From: Variovorax sp. V213
Lineage (GTDB): Bacteria; Pseudomonadota; Gammaproteobacteria; Burkholderiales; Burkholderiaceae_C
NCBI RefSeq assembly: GCF_041154455.1
Contig: NZ_AP028664.1
Span: forward strand, 1,055,001-1,119,000
DNA: 64,000 nt
Reading direction: 5' to 3'
Each line of letters starts with the position of its first letter. Within the stretch, counting starts at the first letter, position 1. The notes under the pieces were generated by a model that was not told the DNA's origin, did no database searches, and saw nothing but the letters and a program-made list of their open reading frames with translations. This document shows positions 33,071-41,095 of this stretch, piece after piece. The position numbers and the translations under genes are program-made.

Positions 33071-33865
33071 ATGACCGCTCTCTCCACCCCCTCCCGCGTC
33101 GCCGTCGTCACCGGCGGTGCGCGCGGCATCGGCCTGGCCATTGGCCGCTGGTTTTTGGCGCACGGCTACAACGTCGCGTTGCTCGACATCGATGCCCCCA
33201 CGCTCGATCAGGCGGTGGCCGATCTGGCCGAGCCGGAGAGGGTGCTTGGCGTGCACTGCGACGTCTCGAATCCGTCGCAGGTCGGCAGCGCCGTGGCGGC
33301 CGTGGTCGGACGCTTCGGGCATGTCGATGCGCTGGTCAACAACGCGGGCGTGGCGGTGTTCAAGCCGGTGCTCCAGACCTCGTTCGAAGAGTGGCGCACC
33401 GTGCTCGGCACCAACCTCGACGGCGCGTTCTTGTGCACGCAGGCGTTCGGCGCGCTGATGGCGGAGCGCGGGCGCGGCGCGGTGGTCAACGTCGCCTCCA
33501 TTTCTGGCCTGCGCGCCAGCACGCTGCGTGTCGCCTATGGCACCAGCAAGGCGGCGCTCATCCATTTGACCAAGCAGTACGCGGTCGAGCTGGGCAACGC
33601 AGGAGTGCGCGTCAACGTGATCGCACCGGGGCCGGTAGAAACCGAGATGGCGAAGCTCGTCCACACCGTGGCGATCCGCTCCGACTACTACGACACCATT
33701 CCTCAGGGCCGCTACGGCACGCCGGAAGAGATGGCCAACACGGTGGGCTTTTTGTGCAGCGACGAGGCCAGCTTCATCAACGGCCAGGTGCTGGCGGTCG
33801 ATGGCGGCTTCGATGCTGCGGGGGTCGGCTTGCCGACCTTGCGCAAAGGTCAGCCCCAGTCCTGA
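33071..33865 (+). CDS. Short-chain dehydrogenase/reductase
   Basis: A 264-residue classical SDR. The cofactor motif TGGARGIGLAIG is at about residues 16-27, NNAG at about 92-95, the catalytic Ser in VASISGLRAS and YGTSKAA (Tyr-x3-Lys). The C-terminal NGQVLAVDGGFDAAGVG is typical. The acidic residue DIDAPT after the second strand favours NAD(H). An imperfect dyad, AGTGACAC/GTGTCGCT, lies upstream at 32976-32998. It has no functional neighbours on the same strand, so the substrate cannot be suggested. Confidence 0.9.
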   Translation: MTALSTPSRVAVVTGGARGIGLAIGRWFLAHGYNVALLDIDAPTLDQAVADLAEPERVLGVHCDVSNPSQVGSAVAAVVGRFGHVDALVNNAGVAVFKPVLQTSFEEWRTVLGTNLDGAFLCTQAFGALMAERGRGAVVNVASISGLRASTLRVAYGTSKAALIHLTKQYAVELGNAGVRVNVIAPGPVETEMAKLVHTVAIRSDYYDTIPQGRYGTPEEMANTVGFLCSDEASFINGQVLAVDGGFDAAGVGLPTLRKGQPQS

Positions 33866-33876
33866 ATCGCTGCCTG

Positions 33877-35442
33877 TCAGCGCACGCGGGGCACGGCAGC
33901 TGTCAGCAGCGCAAGCGCCTGGTTCAGCGTCGAGGTCGCGAAGCGCTCGCCCTTGGAATGCCCGATGCGCACGACGATGAGATCGTGCGACGGAATCACC
34001 AGCACAAATTGGCCCCCGGCGCCGAGCATGTAGTAGGCCGACGTCGGCATCGACAACGAGCCCATCCCGTTGATCCAGAAGAAGCCGCCGTAGATCGGGC
34101 GCTTGTCCGCTGCCCAGGCCGGTGCAACGCTGCTCACAAAGTTGACGAAGCCCTCGGGCAGAAGGCGCTCGCCGTTCCACACGCCGTCCTGCAGATAGAG
34201 ATTGCCGAGGCGAGCCCAGTCGCGGGCCGACATGAAGTCGTAGCCCTGCGTGAGAAAGTTGCCGTAGGGGTCGGTCTCGATCACCATCGAGCGGATGCCG
34301 ATCTTGTCGAACAGCGCGCGTTGCGGAAACGACAGGTACTCCTCGCCGCGCTTTTCTACCGCGAGGCGAACCAGGTAGTTCGCAAGCACCGGATCGGTGT
34401 TGCGGTAGCGGCCCACCGCGCCCGGTGGCCATTGCTGCGGACGGGTGGCGGCGTAGTTGAACGCATTGATGCGGCCGGTGTAGTAGTAGGTGTGGTCGGG
34501 GTAGGTGCCGTTGGGATCGAAGTCCGGATCGTCCGGCGCCTTGATGCGCAGTCCGCTCGACATCTGCAGGATGTCTGAGATCTTGATCTTCTGCCGCCCA
34601 TCGCCAGTGGCTTGCCACTCGGGAATCGGCGCCGGCTGGTCGAGTTTGTACACGCCTTGTCTGATGAGCAACCCCATCATCGTGGCGACGACGCTCTTGC
34701 CCATGGACCACGATTCGAGCGGCGTCGTTGCACCGATGCCGTTCATGTAGCGCTCGGCAATGATGCGTCCCTTGTGGGTGACCACGAAGGCCGATGTGTA
34801 GGCCTCCGAAACGCCGAACGCGGCTTCCACGGCCTCGTTCACCTTGGCCATGTTGACCTCGGCCGGTGGCGGGTCGCCCGGCAGCACATCGCCCATCGGC
34901 CACGCTTGGGTCGCGGGGTCGGGCAGTGTGCTCTGGACCACGACGGGCGTGAAGAACACGTCGTCCCTGCCGGCCGGCAGCGTGACGCAGCCCTGCGAGC
35001 CGAAGTGGCGTGCCACCAGCGTCGGGCCGTTGGGAATCGAGATGCGGACTTCCTTCTTGACACGATCGACCACGGGCTTGCTCACGTTCTTGCGCTGGTC
35101 GTACGGTCCCACGAAGTAGCCGAGGCTTTCGGCGGCTACGTCGGGGTCGATGCCGGTGATGAACACGGCGGAGCACATCGTCTTGGCATAGCCGGAGGTG
35201 TTGTGTTCCAGCACGTTGCCGGGCGGCGGCACATAAGGCGTGTTCAGTTCGAGGGCTCGCGCGCGGGCAATGAGCGCCTCGCGTTCCGGCAATTGCGCCG
35301 TGGTGGTCGGCGCGGACGCCAATGGAACGCCGATCCCTCCGCCGCCTCCACCCCCGCCGCCACCACCGCAGGAGGCCAACGCGGCCGCCAGGCTCAGGGC
35401 CGCGGCGGTTGTGGTGAAGAAACGGCGGATCGGGCACTTCAT
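33877..35442 (-). CDS. Serine hydrolase lipoprotein (class C beta-lactamase fold)
   Basis: A 521-residue lipoprotein. The signal ends in a lipobox LASC (Cys25), followed directly by a run of 11 glycines, an unusual flexible tether. The hydrolase domain begins near residue 195; SWSMGKS holds the Ser-x-x-Lys dyad (Ser246, Lys249), and GRYRNTD the Tyr-x-Asn motif. The pattern resembles 6-aminohexanoate-dimer hydrolase (NylB) and family VIII esterases more than true beta-lactamases. ATG 35442 is used because the upstream ATG gives 12 residues before the signal. Residues 45-190 are an extra N-terminal region without a recognised domain. Probably anchored in the outer membrane. Confidence 0.83.
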   Translation of the reverse strand: MKCPIRRFFTTTAAALSLAAALASCGGGGGGGGGGGIGVPLASAPTTTAQLPEREALIARARALELNTPYVPPPGNVLEHNTSGYAKTMCSAVFITGIDPDVAAESLGYFVGPYDQRKNVSKPVVDRVKKEVRISIPNGPTLVARHFGSQGCVTLPAGRDDVFFTPVVVQSTLPDPATQAWPMGDVLPGDPPPAEVNMAKVNEAVEAAFGVSEAYTSAFVVTHKGRIIAERYMNGIGATTPLESWSMGKSVVATMMGLLIRQGVYKLDQPAPIPEWQATGDGRQKIKISDILQMSSGLRIKAPDDPDFDPNGTYPDHTYYYTGRINAFNYAATRPQQWPPGAVGRYRNTDPVLANYLVRLAVEKRGEEYLSFPQRALFDKIGIRSMVIETDPYGNFLTQGYDFMSARDWARLGNLYLQDGVWNGERLLPEGFVNFVSSVAPAWAADKRPIYGGFFWINGMGSLSMPTSAYYMLGAGGQFVLVIPSHDLIVVRIGHSKGERFATSTLNQALALLTAAVPRVR

Positions 35443-35632
35443 GGGCGGTCCTTGCGGTGGGCGGTTTGCGGGGGGCAAACTTCAACACCGGCGGGATTCT
35501 GGGTGAAGACCCTGCAGTCGCCTAGCTCTTTTCAAAGGAGGCGCGTGCGATGTAGCTCCAAGGTTCTCACTCGCCCGCAGGCACATCGGCCGGGTGTGCG
35601 TCGCGACCGGCCCGTGTCTCGCGCCCATTGGT

Positions 35633-36823
35633 TCAGGGCTGCGTCGCGATGAGCGGATCCAGCTCGGCCCGTATGCGCCTTATCGCCACTTCGTGCCGCA
35701 GCGTCTGCGCGCCGCGCCCGTAAGTCATCGCCTTGCGGATCAACCGCAGCTGCTCGCGCTGCAGTTGCGCCTTCAGCCGCCTTGCGCGCAGGCCGAAGGT
35801 CCAGCCGATCTGACGGCGAACCCTGTACCGCAACAAAGGCGCGCCCAAACGGAGCCATTCGTCGTCGCGGATCAGTTCGCGCTCCGGCACGAAGTAGGCC
35901 GCAAGCGCATGAAGGTAGGCGCCGTTCTCGCGGGCGGCTTCGCGCCAGACGAGCCAGGCGGCGGCCATCGCGGGAATGCCCTTGATGACGAGCAAGACCG
36001 CCATCTCGCCGTATCCGCCATCGAAAAGATCTTCGAGCCACGGCGAGTTCCAGATGAAGTGCATGGCCCATGCCAGCGCAAAGCACAGCAGGGCGCAGGC
36101 GATCCTCACCGCCATCGGCCGCTCGGGGTGCAGCAGAAACCACGCGACCCCGAAGGAGGCGATCGTCGTATAGGCCGCGTGGCTCCACAGCCCGCTCAGC
36201 AGCCCGCGCGTCAGCAGGTTGATGAGCACCGGGACCACCTGGTTCTCGAGCGGAAAATGCATCGAGGCGTTGACGGTGTATGTGAGGTTCTCGACCACCT
36301 GAAAACCCAGCCCCGTCATGGCACCGACGATCAGCACCGAAAGATAAGTCTGGAACTGGTTGCGCGCCACCAGCACCAGCAGCACGACGCCGGCAAGCTT
36401 CAGGAACTCCTCGGTGATCGGCCCCGCGATGGCCGGCCCCCAGGCCGCGACGAAGTCCGGCGACACCAGCTTGGCGCACAGGCTCTGAATGGCAATGTTC
36501 GCGGGCGCGGCAAAGTACACGGCGCCCAGGCCGCCCCACGCAAAGGCCAGCGCGAAAGCCTCCGGCGGGTGCTGCTCGAGCAAATCCAGGGCGCGAAAAA
36601 CGAGAAGAAAAACCAGCGTGTAGATGGCCCACACCAGGATGCCGAGCAACGCGGTGATGGGGACCACGCGGAAACCCATCGAGAACATGTTGACCGTGTA
36701 GAACAAGCCGTTGACGATCAGCGCCGCCAACACCCAAAAGGCTGCGCGATGCGGCTGGAAGAACGAGTCGGTGCCAATGGGCCAGTCGCCCCGGTCCTGT
36801 TGTTCGGAGACGTTGAGGTTCAC
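35633..36823 (-). CDS. PrsW-family intramembrane metalloprotease
   Basis: A 396-residue membrane protein with about eight to nine helices. PrsW signatures are present: GPITEEFLKLAG (the EExxK motif), GLGFQVVENLTYT, a conserved His in LWSHAAYTT and AMHFIWN. The C-terminal 90 residues are basic and cytoplasmic. The start is GTG at 36823, in a GTGA overlap with the upstream gene, with GGAGG seven bases before it. PrsW proteases cut anti-sigma factors or other membrane proteins; a possible partner is the small membrane-anchored protein encoded just upstream. Confidence 0.85.
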   Translation of the reverse strand: MNLNVSEQQDRGDWPIGTDSFFQPHRAAFWVLAALIVNGLFYTVNMFSMGFRVVPITALLGILVWAIYTLVFLLVFRALDLLEQHPPEAFALAFAWGGLGAVYFAAPANIAIQSLCAKLVSPDFVAAWGPAIAGPITEEFLKLAGVVLLVLVARNQFQTYLSVLIVGAMTGLGFQVVENLTYTVNASMHFPLENQVVPVLINLLTRGLLSGLWSHAAYTTIASFGVAWFLLHPERPMAVRIACALLCFALAWAMHFIWNSPWLEDLFDGGYGEMAVLLVIKGIPAMAAAWLVWREAARENGAYLHALAAYFVPERELIRDDEWLRLGAPLLRYRVRRQIGWTFGLRARRLKAQLQREQLRLIRKAMTYGRGAQTLRHEVAIRRIRAELDPLIATQP

Positions 36824-37380
36824 TGCGGAGCCTCCAGGTCCATCGACTCCAGCATGCTGCGGGCCTCGGCCATCGCTTCGTTCAAGCCGTCGGTCGCGCC
36901 GTAGAAGTCGATCTGTACCAGCGACCGGCGCTGAAGGTCGACCACTTGCCAGAAGCGGCCCGCCAGCTTCGATCCATAGTAGGCAAAGGTCTTGCCCTGC
37001 AGCCCCCAGGTCGTGACGAAGTCGGAGGCGTCGCCGTCGATGCGCAAACGCTGGCCGCGCTCCATGAGCCTTTGCTGCCTCACCAGCGGGCCATCGGGGC
37101 CACCCGCCCATGGGCCGGTGGTCACCAGAAACTTGTGGCCGCCCTTGAACAGCATCAGCGACCGGCCGGCCCTTGAGCGCGACACGTCCATCTCCCACCC
37201 GCTGGCGGGCACGAACCTCGCATGGCCGACCTCGACCATTTCGCCCGCAGGCAACGGCCGGTTGCCGGGCGTGTGCCTGTCCCAGAACACGAGGCCGCCC
37301 ACGTAGCCGGCAATGGCCAGGAGAACGGCGATTGCAGCTGGCCAGGTGCGGTACGGGATGCGGCGTGAGGGCTCGGGCAT
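36820..37380 (-). CDS. Membrane-anchored protein of unknown function, upstream of prsW-like gene
   Basis: A 186-residue protein not recognised as a known family. It has a single N-terminal helix (WPAAIAVLLAIAGYVGGLVFW, about 13-33) after a short basic segment, so it is probably anchored in the inner membrane with the rest in the periplasm. The soluble part has a mixed sheet pattern (GWEMDVSRSRAGRSLMLFKGGHKFLVTTGPW and RRSLVQIDFYGATDGLNEAMAEARSML). Its TGA overlaps the GTG start of the PrsW-like gene, so the two are translationally coupled. A substrate or regulator of the protease is one possibility. Confidence 0.72.
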   Translation of the reverse strand: MPEPSRRIPYRTWPAAIAVLLAIAGYVGGLVFWDRHTPGNRPLPAGEMVEVGHARFVPASGWEMDVSRSRAGRSLMLFKGGHKFLVTTGPWAGGPDGPLVRQQRLMERGQRLRIDGDASDFVTTWGLQGKTFAYYGSKLAGRFWQVVDLQRRSLVQIDFYGATDGLNEAMAEARSMLESMDLEAPQ

Positions 37381-37481
37381 GTTTTGATCGTGCCATATCC
37401 ATCTGCTGGCCGGCCTCTTGCCTTGGCCGGATCGGCTGCTCGCGTTAGAGTCCGCTCACGTCCACAAGACCGCCATCCCAC

Positions 37482-37997
37482 ATGCCCGACGCACTCGTAC
37501 CCGCGCCCCGTCCCCGCATGCCACTGCTGCTGTTCCGTCTGCTTTCCGTCGGCGCCTGCCTCCTGGCGCTGGGTTGCGCGAGCCCGCGGGCACCGCCGTC
37601 GGCCTCATACAGCACCTCGCCGCTCACGTCCGAAGAATCGAACAGCGTCGCGATCCATGCACTGGGCCTGGTTGGCACGCCATACCGCTATGGCGGCAAT
37701 ACGCCCGAGGGCGGGTTCGATTGCAGCGGGCTCATCGGCTACGTGTACCAAAACAGCGCGGGCCAGGCCACGCCGCGCACGGTGGCGCGCATGGCGGCTT
37801 TCGGCCGGCCGGTGCCCGCGTCGGACATCCGCTCGGGCGACCTGGTGCTCTTCGGCGCGTCCACGCCCACGCATGCGGGCATCTACGTGGGGGCAGGGCA
37901 GTTCGTGCATGCGCCATCGACCGGTGGGGAGGTGCGGCTCGACCGGCTGGACGGCATCTACTGGTCGCGCCAACCGATGCAGGCGCGCCGGCTCTAG
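37482..37997 (+). CDS. NlpC/P60-family cell-wall hydrolase lipoprotein
   Basis: A 171-residue secreted peptidase. The lipobox is LALGC (Cys32), and the NlpC/P60 domain spans about 55-165, with the nucleophile Cys81 in FDCSGLIGYVYQ and His131 in THAGIYVG; a further His in FVHAPS completes the site. Such enzymes cleave D-gamma-Glu to meso-diaminopimelate bonds in peptidoglycan. The gene is divergent from the unknown membrane protein gene with about 100 bases between, and stands alone. The extra 12-residue N-terminus before the second Met may not be translated. Confidence 0.88.
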   Translation: MPDALVPAPRPRMPLLLFRLLSVGACLLALGCASPRAPPSASYSTSPLTSEESNSVAIHALGLVGTPYRYGGNTPEGGFDCSGLIGYVYQNSAGQATPRTVARMAAFGRPVPASDIRSGDLVLFGASTPTHAGIYVGAGQFVHAPSTGGEVRLDRLDGIYWSRQPMQARRL

Positions 37998-38037
37998 GCG
38001 CTGGAAATCGCCACTCAATCCAACTTAACGGATCGGC

Positions 38038-38053
38038 GTAGACATTGGTCTAC
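38038..38053. repeat. Small inverted repeat after the NlpC/P60 gene
   Basis: GTAGAC-ATTG-GTCTAC is a perfect 6-bp dyad with a four-base loop, 41 bases after the stop of the NlpC/P60 gene and before the small secreted protein gene. It lacks a T-run and is too short to be called a terminator with any confidence; it could also be an operator. Confidence 0.25.
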
Positions 38054-38128
38054 AGGGATGCCTGCCTTGGGGCGGTCTGATCGGTGTGGCATGCTGTGCC
38101 GATATCACCGAACCTCGGAGAGGTCCCC

Positions 38129-38536
38129 ATGAAAAAACTCATCGTCCTGGCCATTCTGGGCCTTGCCACCGCGCTCCCGGCCCTTGCGCAGCGCGATCCC
38201 GACTCGTACGAGAACGACCGCCGCTATTGCGCCAGCGGCCGCTCCGGCGTCGACTTCAACACCTGCATGTGGCGCATCCAGCGCGACCGCGAGGAGCGCC
38301 ATGAACGGCGCGAGCAGCGCGCCTACGAAAGGGAGCAGCGCCGCGAATACGAGCGCCGCGAGCGCTGGGCCGAACAACCGCCGCCGCCGCCGGTCTATCG
38401 CCAGTGGGACGCCCCGCCCCCCGGCGAACAGCCGAGGCTGAGCGACATGCAGCAGCGCGCGCTGGACAACTGCAACCTGCTGGCTCCGCGCGACCAACCC
38501 CGCTGCCGCGCGACGGTGATGTCGACCGTCCGTTGA
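38129..38536 (+). CDS. Small secreted Arg/Glu-rich protein
   Basis: A 135-residue protein not assigned to a named family. The signal peptide MKKLIVLAILGLATALPALAQ is clear (cleavage near residue 21). The mature part has a conserved-looking head with two cysteines (RRYCASGRSGVDFNTCMW), a charged helix of about 40 residues very rich in Arg and Glu, a proline run (PPPPP) and a C-terminal segment with two more cysteines (NCNLLAPRDQPRCRATV). The layout suggests two disulfides in the periplasm. The ATG follows GGAGAGG. Similar small proteins are common in Comamonadaceae, but no function is known to me. Confidence 0.75.
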   Translation: MKKLIVLAILGLATALPALAQRDPDSYENDRRYCASGRSGVDFNTCMWRIQRDREERHERREQRAYEREQRREYERRERWAEQPPPPPVYRQWDAPPPGEQPRLSDMQQRALDNCNLLAPRDQPRCRATVMSTVR

Positions 38537-38690
38537 CGCCGCTGCCTGCAAGACGAGCGCCACGGCCGCATGGCCTGCGCTAGGGTTTTCCATTAAGAAT
38601 TCCCACGCATAGCGCCCACGCGGTCCGACGGATGCGGGTTCGAGGCTGGCGGGGAACACTCCCGGGTTCCAATACCGAGGAGACATTCCC

Positions 38691-40757
38691 ATGCATAGCA
38701 TCCGCCGCCACCTGGTGTGGCTCGTCGTGGCCGTGGTCGGCGCATTCGCGCTGGGCACCGTCGCCCTGACGCGTGGTGAAAGCGTCAACGCCCTCTGGGT
38801 GGTGACCGCCGCGATCTGCACCTACCTGATCGCCTACCGCTATTACAGCCTCTTCATTGCCGAGAAGGTGCTGGGGCTCGACGACAACCGCAAGACGCCG
38901 GCGCACCGCCACAACGACGGGCTCGACTACGTGCCCACCGACAAGAACGTGCTGTTCGGCCATCACTTTGCGGCCATTGCCGGTGCCGGTCCGCTGGTGG
39001 GCCCGGTGCTCGCCGCGCAGATGGGCTACCTGCCCGGACTGCTGTGGGTGCTGGCGGGCGTGGTGTTCGCGGGCGCAGTGCAAGACTTCATCATCCTGTT
39101 CATCTCCACGCGGCGCGACGGCCGCTCGCTGGGCGACCTCGTCAAGCAGGAGATGGGCACGGTGCCCGGCATGATCGCGCTGTTCGGCACCTTCATGATC
39201 ATGATCATCATCCTCGCGGTGCTGGCGCTGATCGTGGTGAAGGCGCTGGCCGAATCGCCGTGGGGCACCTTCACGGTGGCGGCCACCATTCCGGTGGCGC
39301 TCTTCATGGGCGTATACCTGCGCTTCATTCGACCGGGCCGCATCGGCGAGGTGTCGCTGATCGGCTTCGTGCTGCTCATGCTCGCCATCTTCGGCGGCCA
39401 GGCCGTGAGCCAGAACCCCGTGTGGGCGCCGCTCTTCACCTTCGACGGCAAGGCGCTCACGTGGATGCTGGTGGGCTACGGCTTCATTGCCGCCAGCCTG
39501 CCGGTGTGGCTGCTGCTGGCGCCGCGCGACTACCTGTCGACCTTCCTGAAGATCGGCACCATCATCGCGCTGGCCCTGGGCATCGTGTTCGTCATGCCCA
39601 CGCTGCAAATGCCTGCGCTCACGCAGTTTGCGCAAGGTGGCGGGCCGGTATGGGCGGGCAGCATGTTCCCGTTCCTGTTCATCACCATTGCCTGCGGCGC
39701 GGTGTCGGGCTTCCATGCGTTGATCTCCTCGGGCACCACGCCCAAGATGCTCGACAACGAGCGCCACGCGCGCTTCATCGGCTACGGCGGCATGCTGGCC
39801 GAATCGTTCGTGGCGGTGATGGCGCTGGTGGCGGCATCGTGCATCGAGCCCGGCATCTACTTTGCAATGAACAGCCCGGCCGCGCTGGTGGGCAGCACCG
39901 CGCAGCAGGCGGCGCAGACCATCTCGAGCTGGGGCTTCGTGGTCACGCCCGAGATGCTGGTGCAAACGGCCAAGGACGTGGGCGAAAGCACCATCCTCGG
40001 CCGCGCGGGCGGTGCGCCCACGCTCGCGGTGGGCATGGCCCACATCCTTCACCAGGTGATCGGCGGGCAGGCCATGATGGCCTTCTGGTACCACTTCGCG
40101 ATCCTGTTCGAAGCGCTCTTCATTCTCACGGCCGTGGACGCCGGCACCCGCGCGGGCCGCTTCATGCTGCAAGACCTGCTGGGCAGCTTCGTGCCCGCGC
40201 TCAAGCGCACCGATTCGCTGCCGGCCAACCTGATTGCCACGGCGCTGTGCGTGGCGGCGTGGGGCTACTTCCTGTACCAGGGCGTGGTCGATCCTCTGGG
40301 AGGCATCAACACGCTGTGGCCGCTCTTCGGCATCTCCAACCAGATGCTGGCCGCGGTGGCGCTGCTGCTCGGCGTGGTGGTGCTGTTCCGCATGAAGCGC
40401 GAGCGCTACGCCTGGGTGGCCATTGCGCCCGCCGCATGGCTGCTGGCCTGCACGCTCACGGCGGGCTGGCAGAAGATCTTCTCGCCCGATCCGAAGATCG
40501 GCTTCCTCTCGCATGCGGCCAGGTACACCGAAGGCCTTGCCAACGGCGTGCTGGTGGCGCCGGCCAAGACGCCCGAGGCCATGTCGCGCATCGTCTTCAA
40601 CGACCGGCTCGACGCCGCGCTCTGCGCGCTCTTCATGTTCGTGGTGCTGAGCGTGCTGGTGTATGCCGTGAAGGCATGCCTCGCGGCGCGCGCGGCCAAC
40701 CGCCCCACCGCGCAAGAGACGCCTTTCGAGCCGCTCGCCGCGTCGGCGGCGCCCTGA
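38691..40757 (+). CDS. cstA: CstA-family carbon starvation protein (pyruvate/peptide transporter)
   Basis: A 688-residue inner-membrane protein with many helices. Signatures of CstA are seen throughout: PAHRHNDGLDYVPTDKNVLFGHHFAAIAGAGPLVGPVLAAQMGYLPGLLWVLAGVVFAGAVQDF near the start, and FHALISSGTTPKM further on. CstA and its relative BtsT take up pyruvate, and CstA also peptides, under carbon limitation. The ATG at 38691 follows GAGGAGAC. It is followed after nine bases by its usual small partner of the YbdD/YjiX type, and a hairpin with a T-rich tail comes after that pair. Confidence 0.94.
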   Translation: MHSIRRHLVWLVVAVVGAFALGTVALTRGESVNALWVVTAAICTYLIAYRYYSLFIAEKVLGLDDNRKTPAHRHNDGLDYVPTDKNVLFGHHFAAIAGAGPLVGPVLAAQMGYLPGLLWVLAGVVFAGAVQDFIILFISTRRDGRSLGDLVKQEMGTVPGMIALFGTFMIMIIILAVLALIVVKALAESPWGTFTVAATIPVALFMGVYLRFIRPGRIGEVSLIGFVLLMLAIFGGQAVSQNPVWAPLFTFDGKALTWMLVGYGFIAASLPVWLLLAPRDYLSTFLKIGTIIALALGIVFVMPTLQMPALTQFAQGGGPVWAGSMFPFLFITIACGAVSGFHALISSGTTPKMLDNERHARFIGYGGMLAESFVAVMALVAASCIEPGIYFAMNSPAALVGSTAQQAAQTISSWGFVVTPEMLVQTAKDVGESTILGRAGGAPTLAVGMAHILHQVIGGQAMMAFWYHFAILFEALFILTAVDAGTRAGRFMLQDLLGSFVPALKRTDSLPANLIATALCVAAWGYFLYQGVVDPLGGINTLWPLFGISNQMLAAVALLLGVVVLFRMKRERYAWVAIAPAAWLLACTLTAGWQKIFSPDPKIGFLSHAARYTEGLANGVLVAPAKTPEAMSRIVFNDRLDAALCALFMFVVLSVLVYAVKACLAARAANRPTAQETPFEPLAASAAP

Positions 40758-40765
40758 GCAACGCC

Positions 40766-40972
40766 ATGGGTCTCGCATTGCCGGAAGCCGGGCGCTACTT
40801 CGCCCGCTCGCTCAAGCAGTCGCTGCGGCTCATGGTCGGCATGCCCGACTACGACGCCTACCTGACCCACATGGCGGCCACCCATCCGGACCAGCCGCCG
40901 ATGAGCTACGAGGCTTTTTTTCGGGAGCGGCTCGAGGCGCGCTACGGCGCCGGCAAGGGCCGCTGCTGCTAG
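40766..40972 (+). CDS. YbdD/YjiX-family small protein (CstA partner)
   Basis: A 68-residue protein with the family features: SLRLMVGMPDYDAYLTHMAATHPDQPPMSYEAFFRERLEARYG and a C-terminal Cys-Cys. Proteins of this family are almost always encoded directly after cstA or btsT and are thought to assist the transporter. It begins nine bases after the cstA stop, so it belongs to the same transcript. Confidence 0.9.
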   Translation: MGLALPEAGRYFARSLKQSLRLMVGMPDYDAYLTHMAATHPDQPPMSYEAFFRERLEARYGAGKGRCC

Positions 40973-41002
40973 GGCGCCAGGGCCCGTTTGTTGCTTGTTC
41001 GC

Positions 41003-41032
41003 TTGACCCGCGCGAAAGGCGGGTGATAGCCT
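41003..41032 (+). promoter_or_regulatory. Putative promoter of the M20 peptidase gene
   Basis: TTGACC (41003-41008) is a good -35, and TAGCCT 18 bases on is a weak -10 (TAnnnT). The spacer contains ACCCGC-N7-GCGGGT (41006-41024), an inverted repeat that could be an operator or an RNA hairpin. The start codon of the peptidase gene is 64 bases downstream. Confidence 0.35.
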
Positions 41033-41037
41033 GAGAC

Positions 41038-41061
41038 GCCCGCGGCCAGCGGGCTTTCTTT
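41038..41061 (+). terminator. Probable intrinsic terminator of the cstA unit
   Basis: GCCCGC-GGCCA-GCGGGC forms a 6-bp perfect stem followed at once by TTTCTTT, the pattern of a rho-independent terminator. It lies 66 bases after the YbdD-like gene and before the M20 peptidase. Because it follows the proposed peptidase promoter, it could also act as an attenuator in that leader. Confidence 0.45.
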
Positions 41062-41095
41062 CGCCCAACCTCGAACGAACAACAGAACGGAACCC

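Noticed and set aside
33005..35488. Long minus-strand open frame of more than 800 codons across the SDR and serine-hydrolase genes
   Set aside because: It overlaps two well-supported genes in other frames and has a low-complexity composition; a shadow frame.
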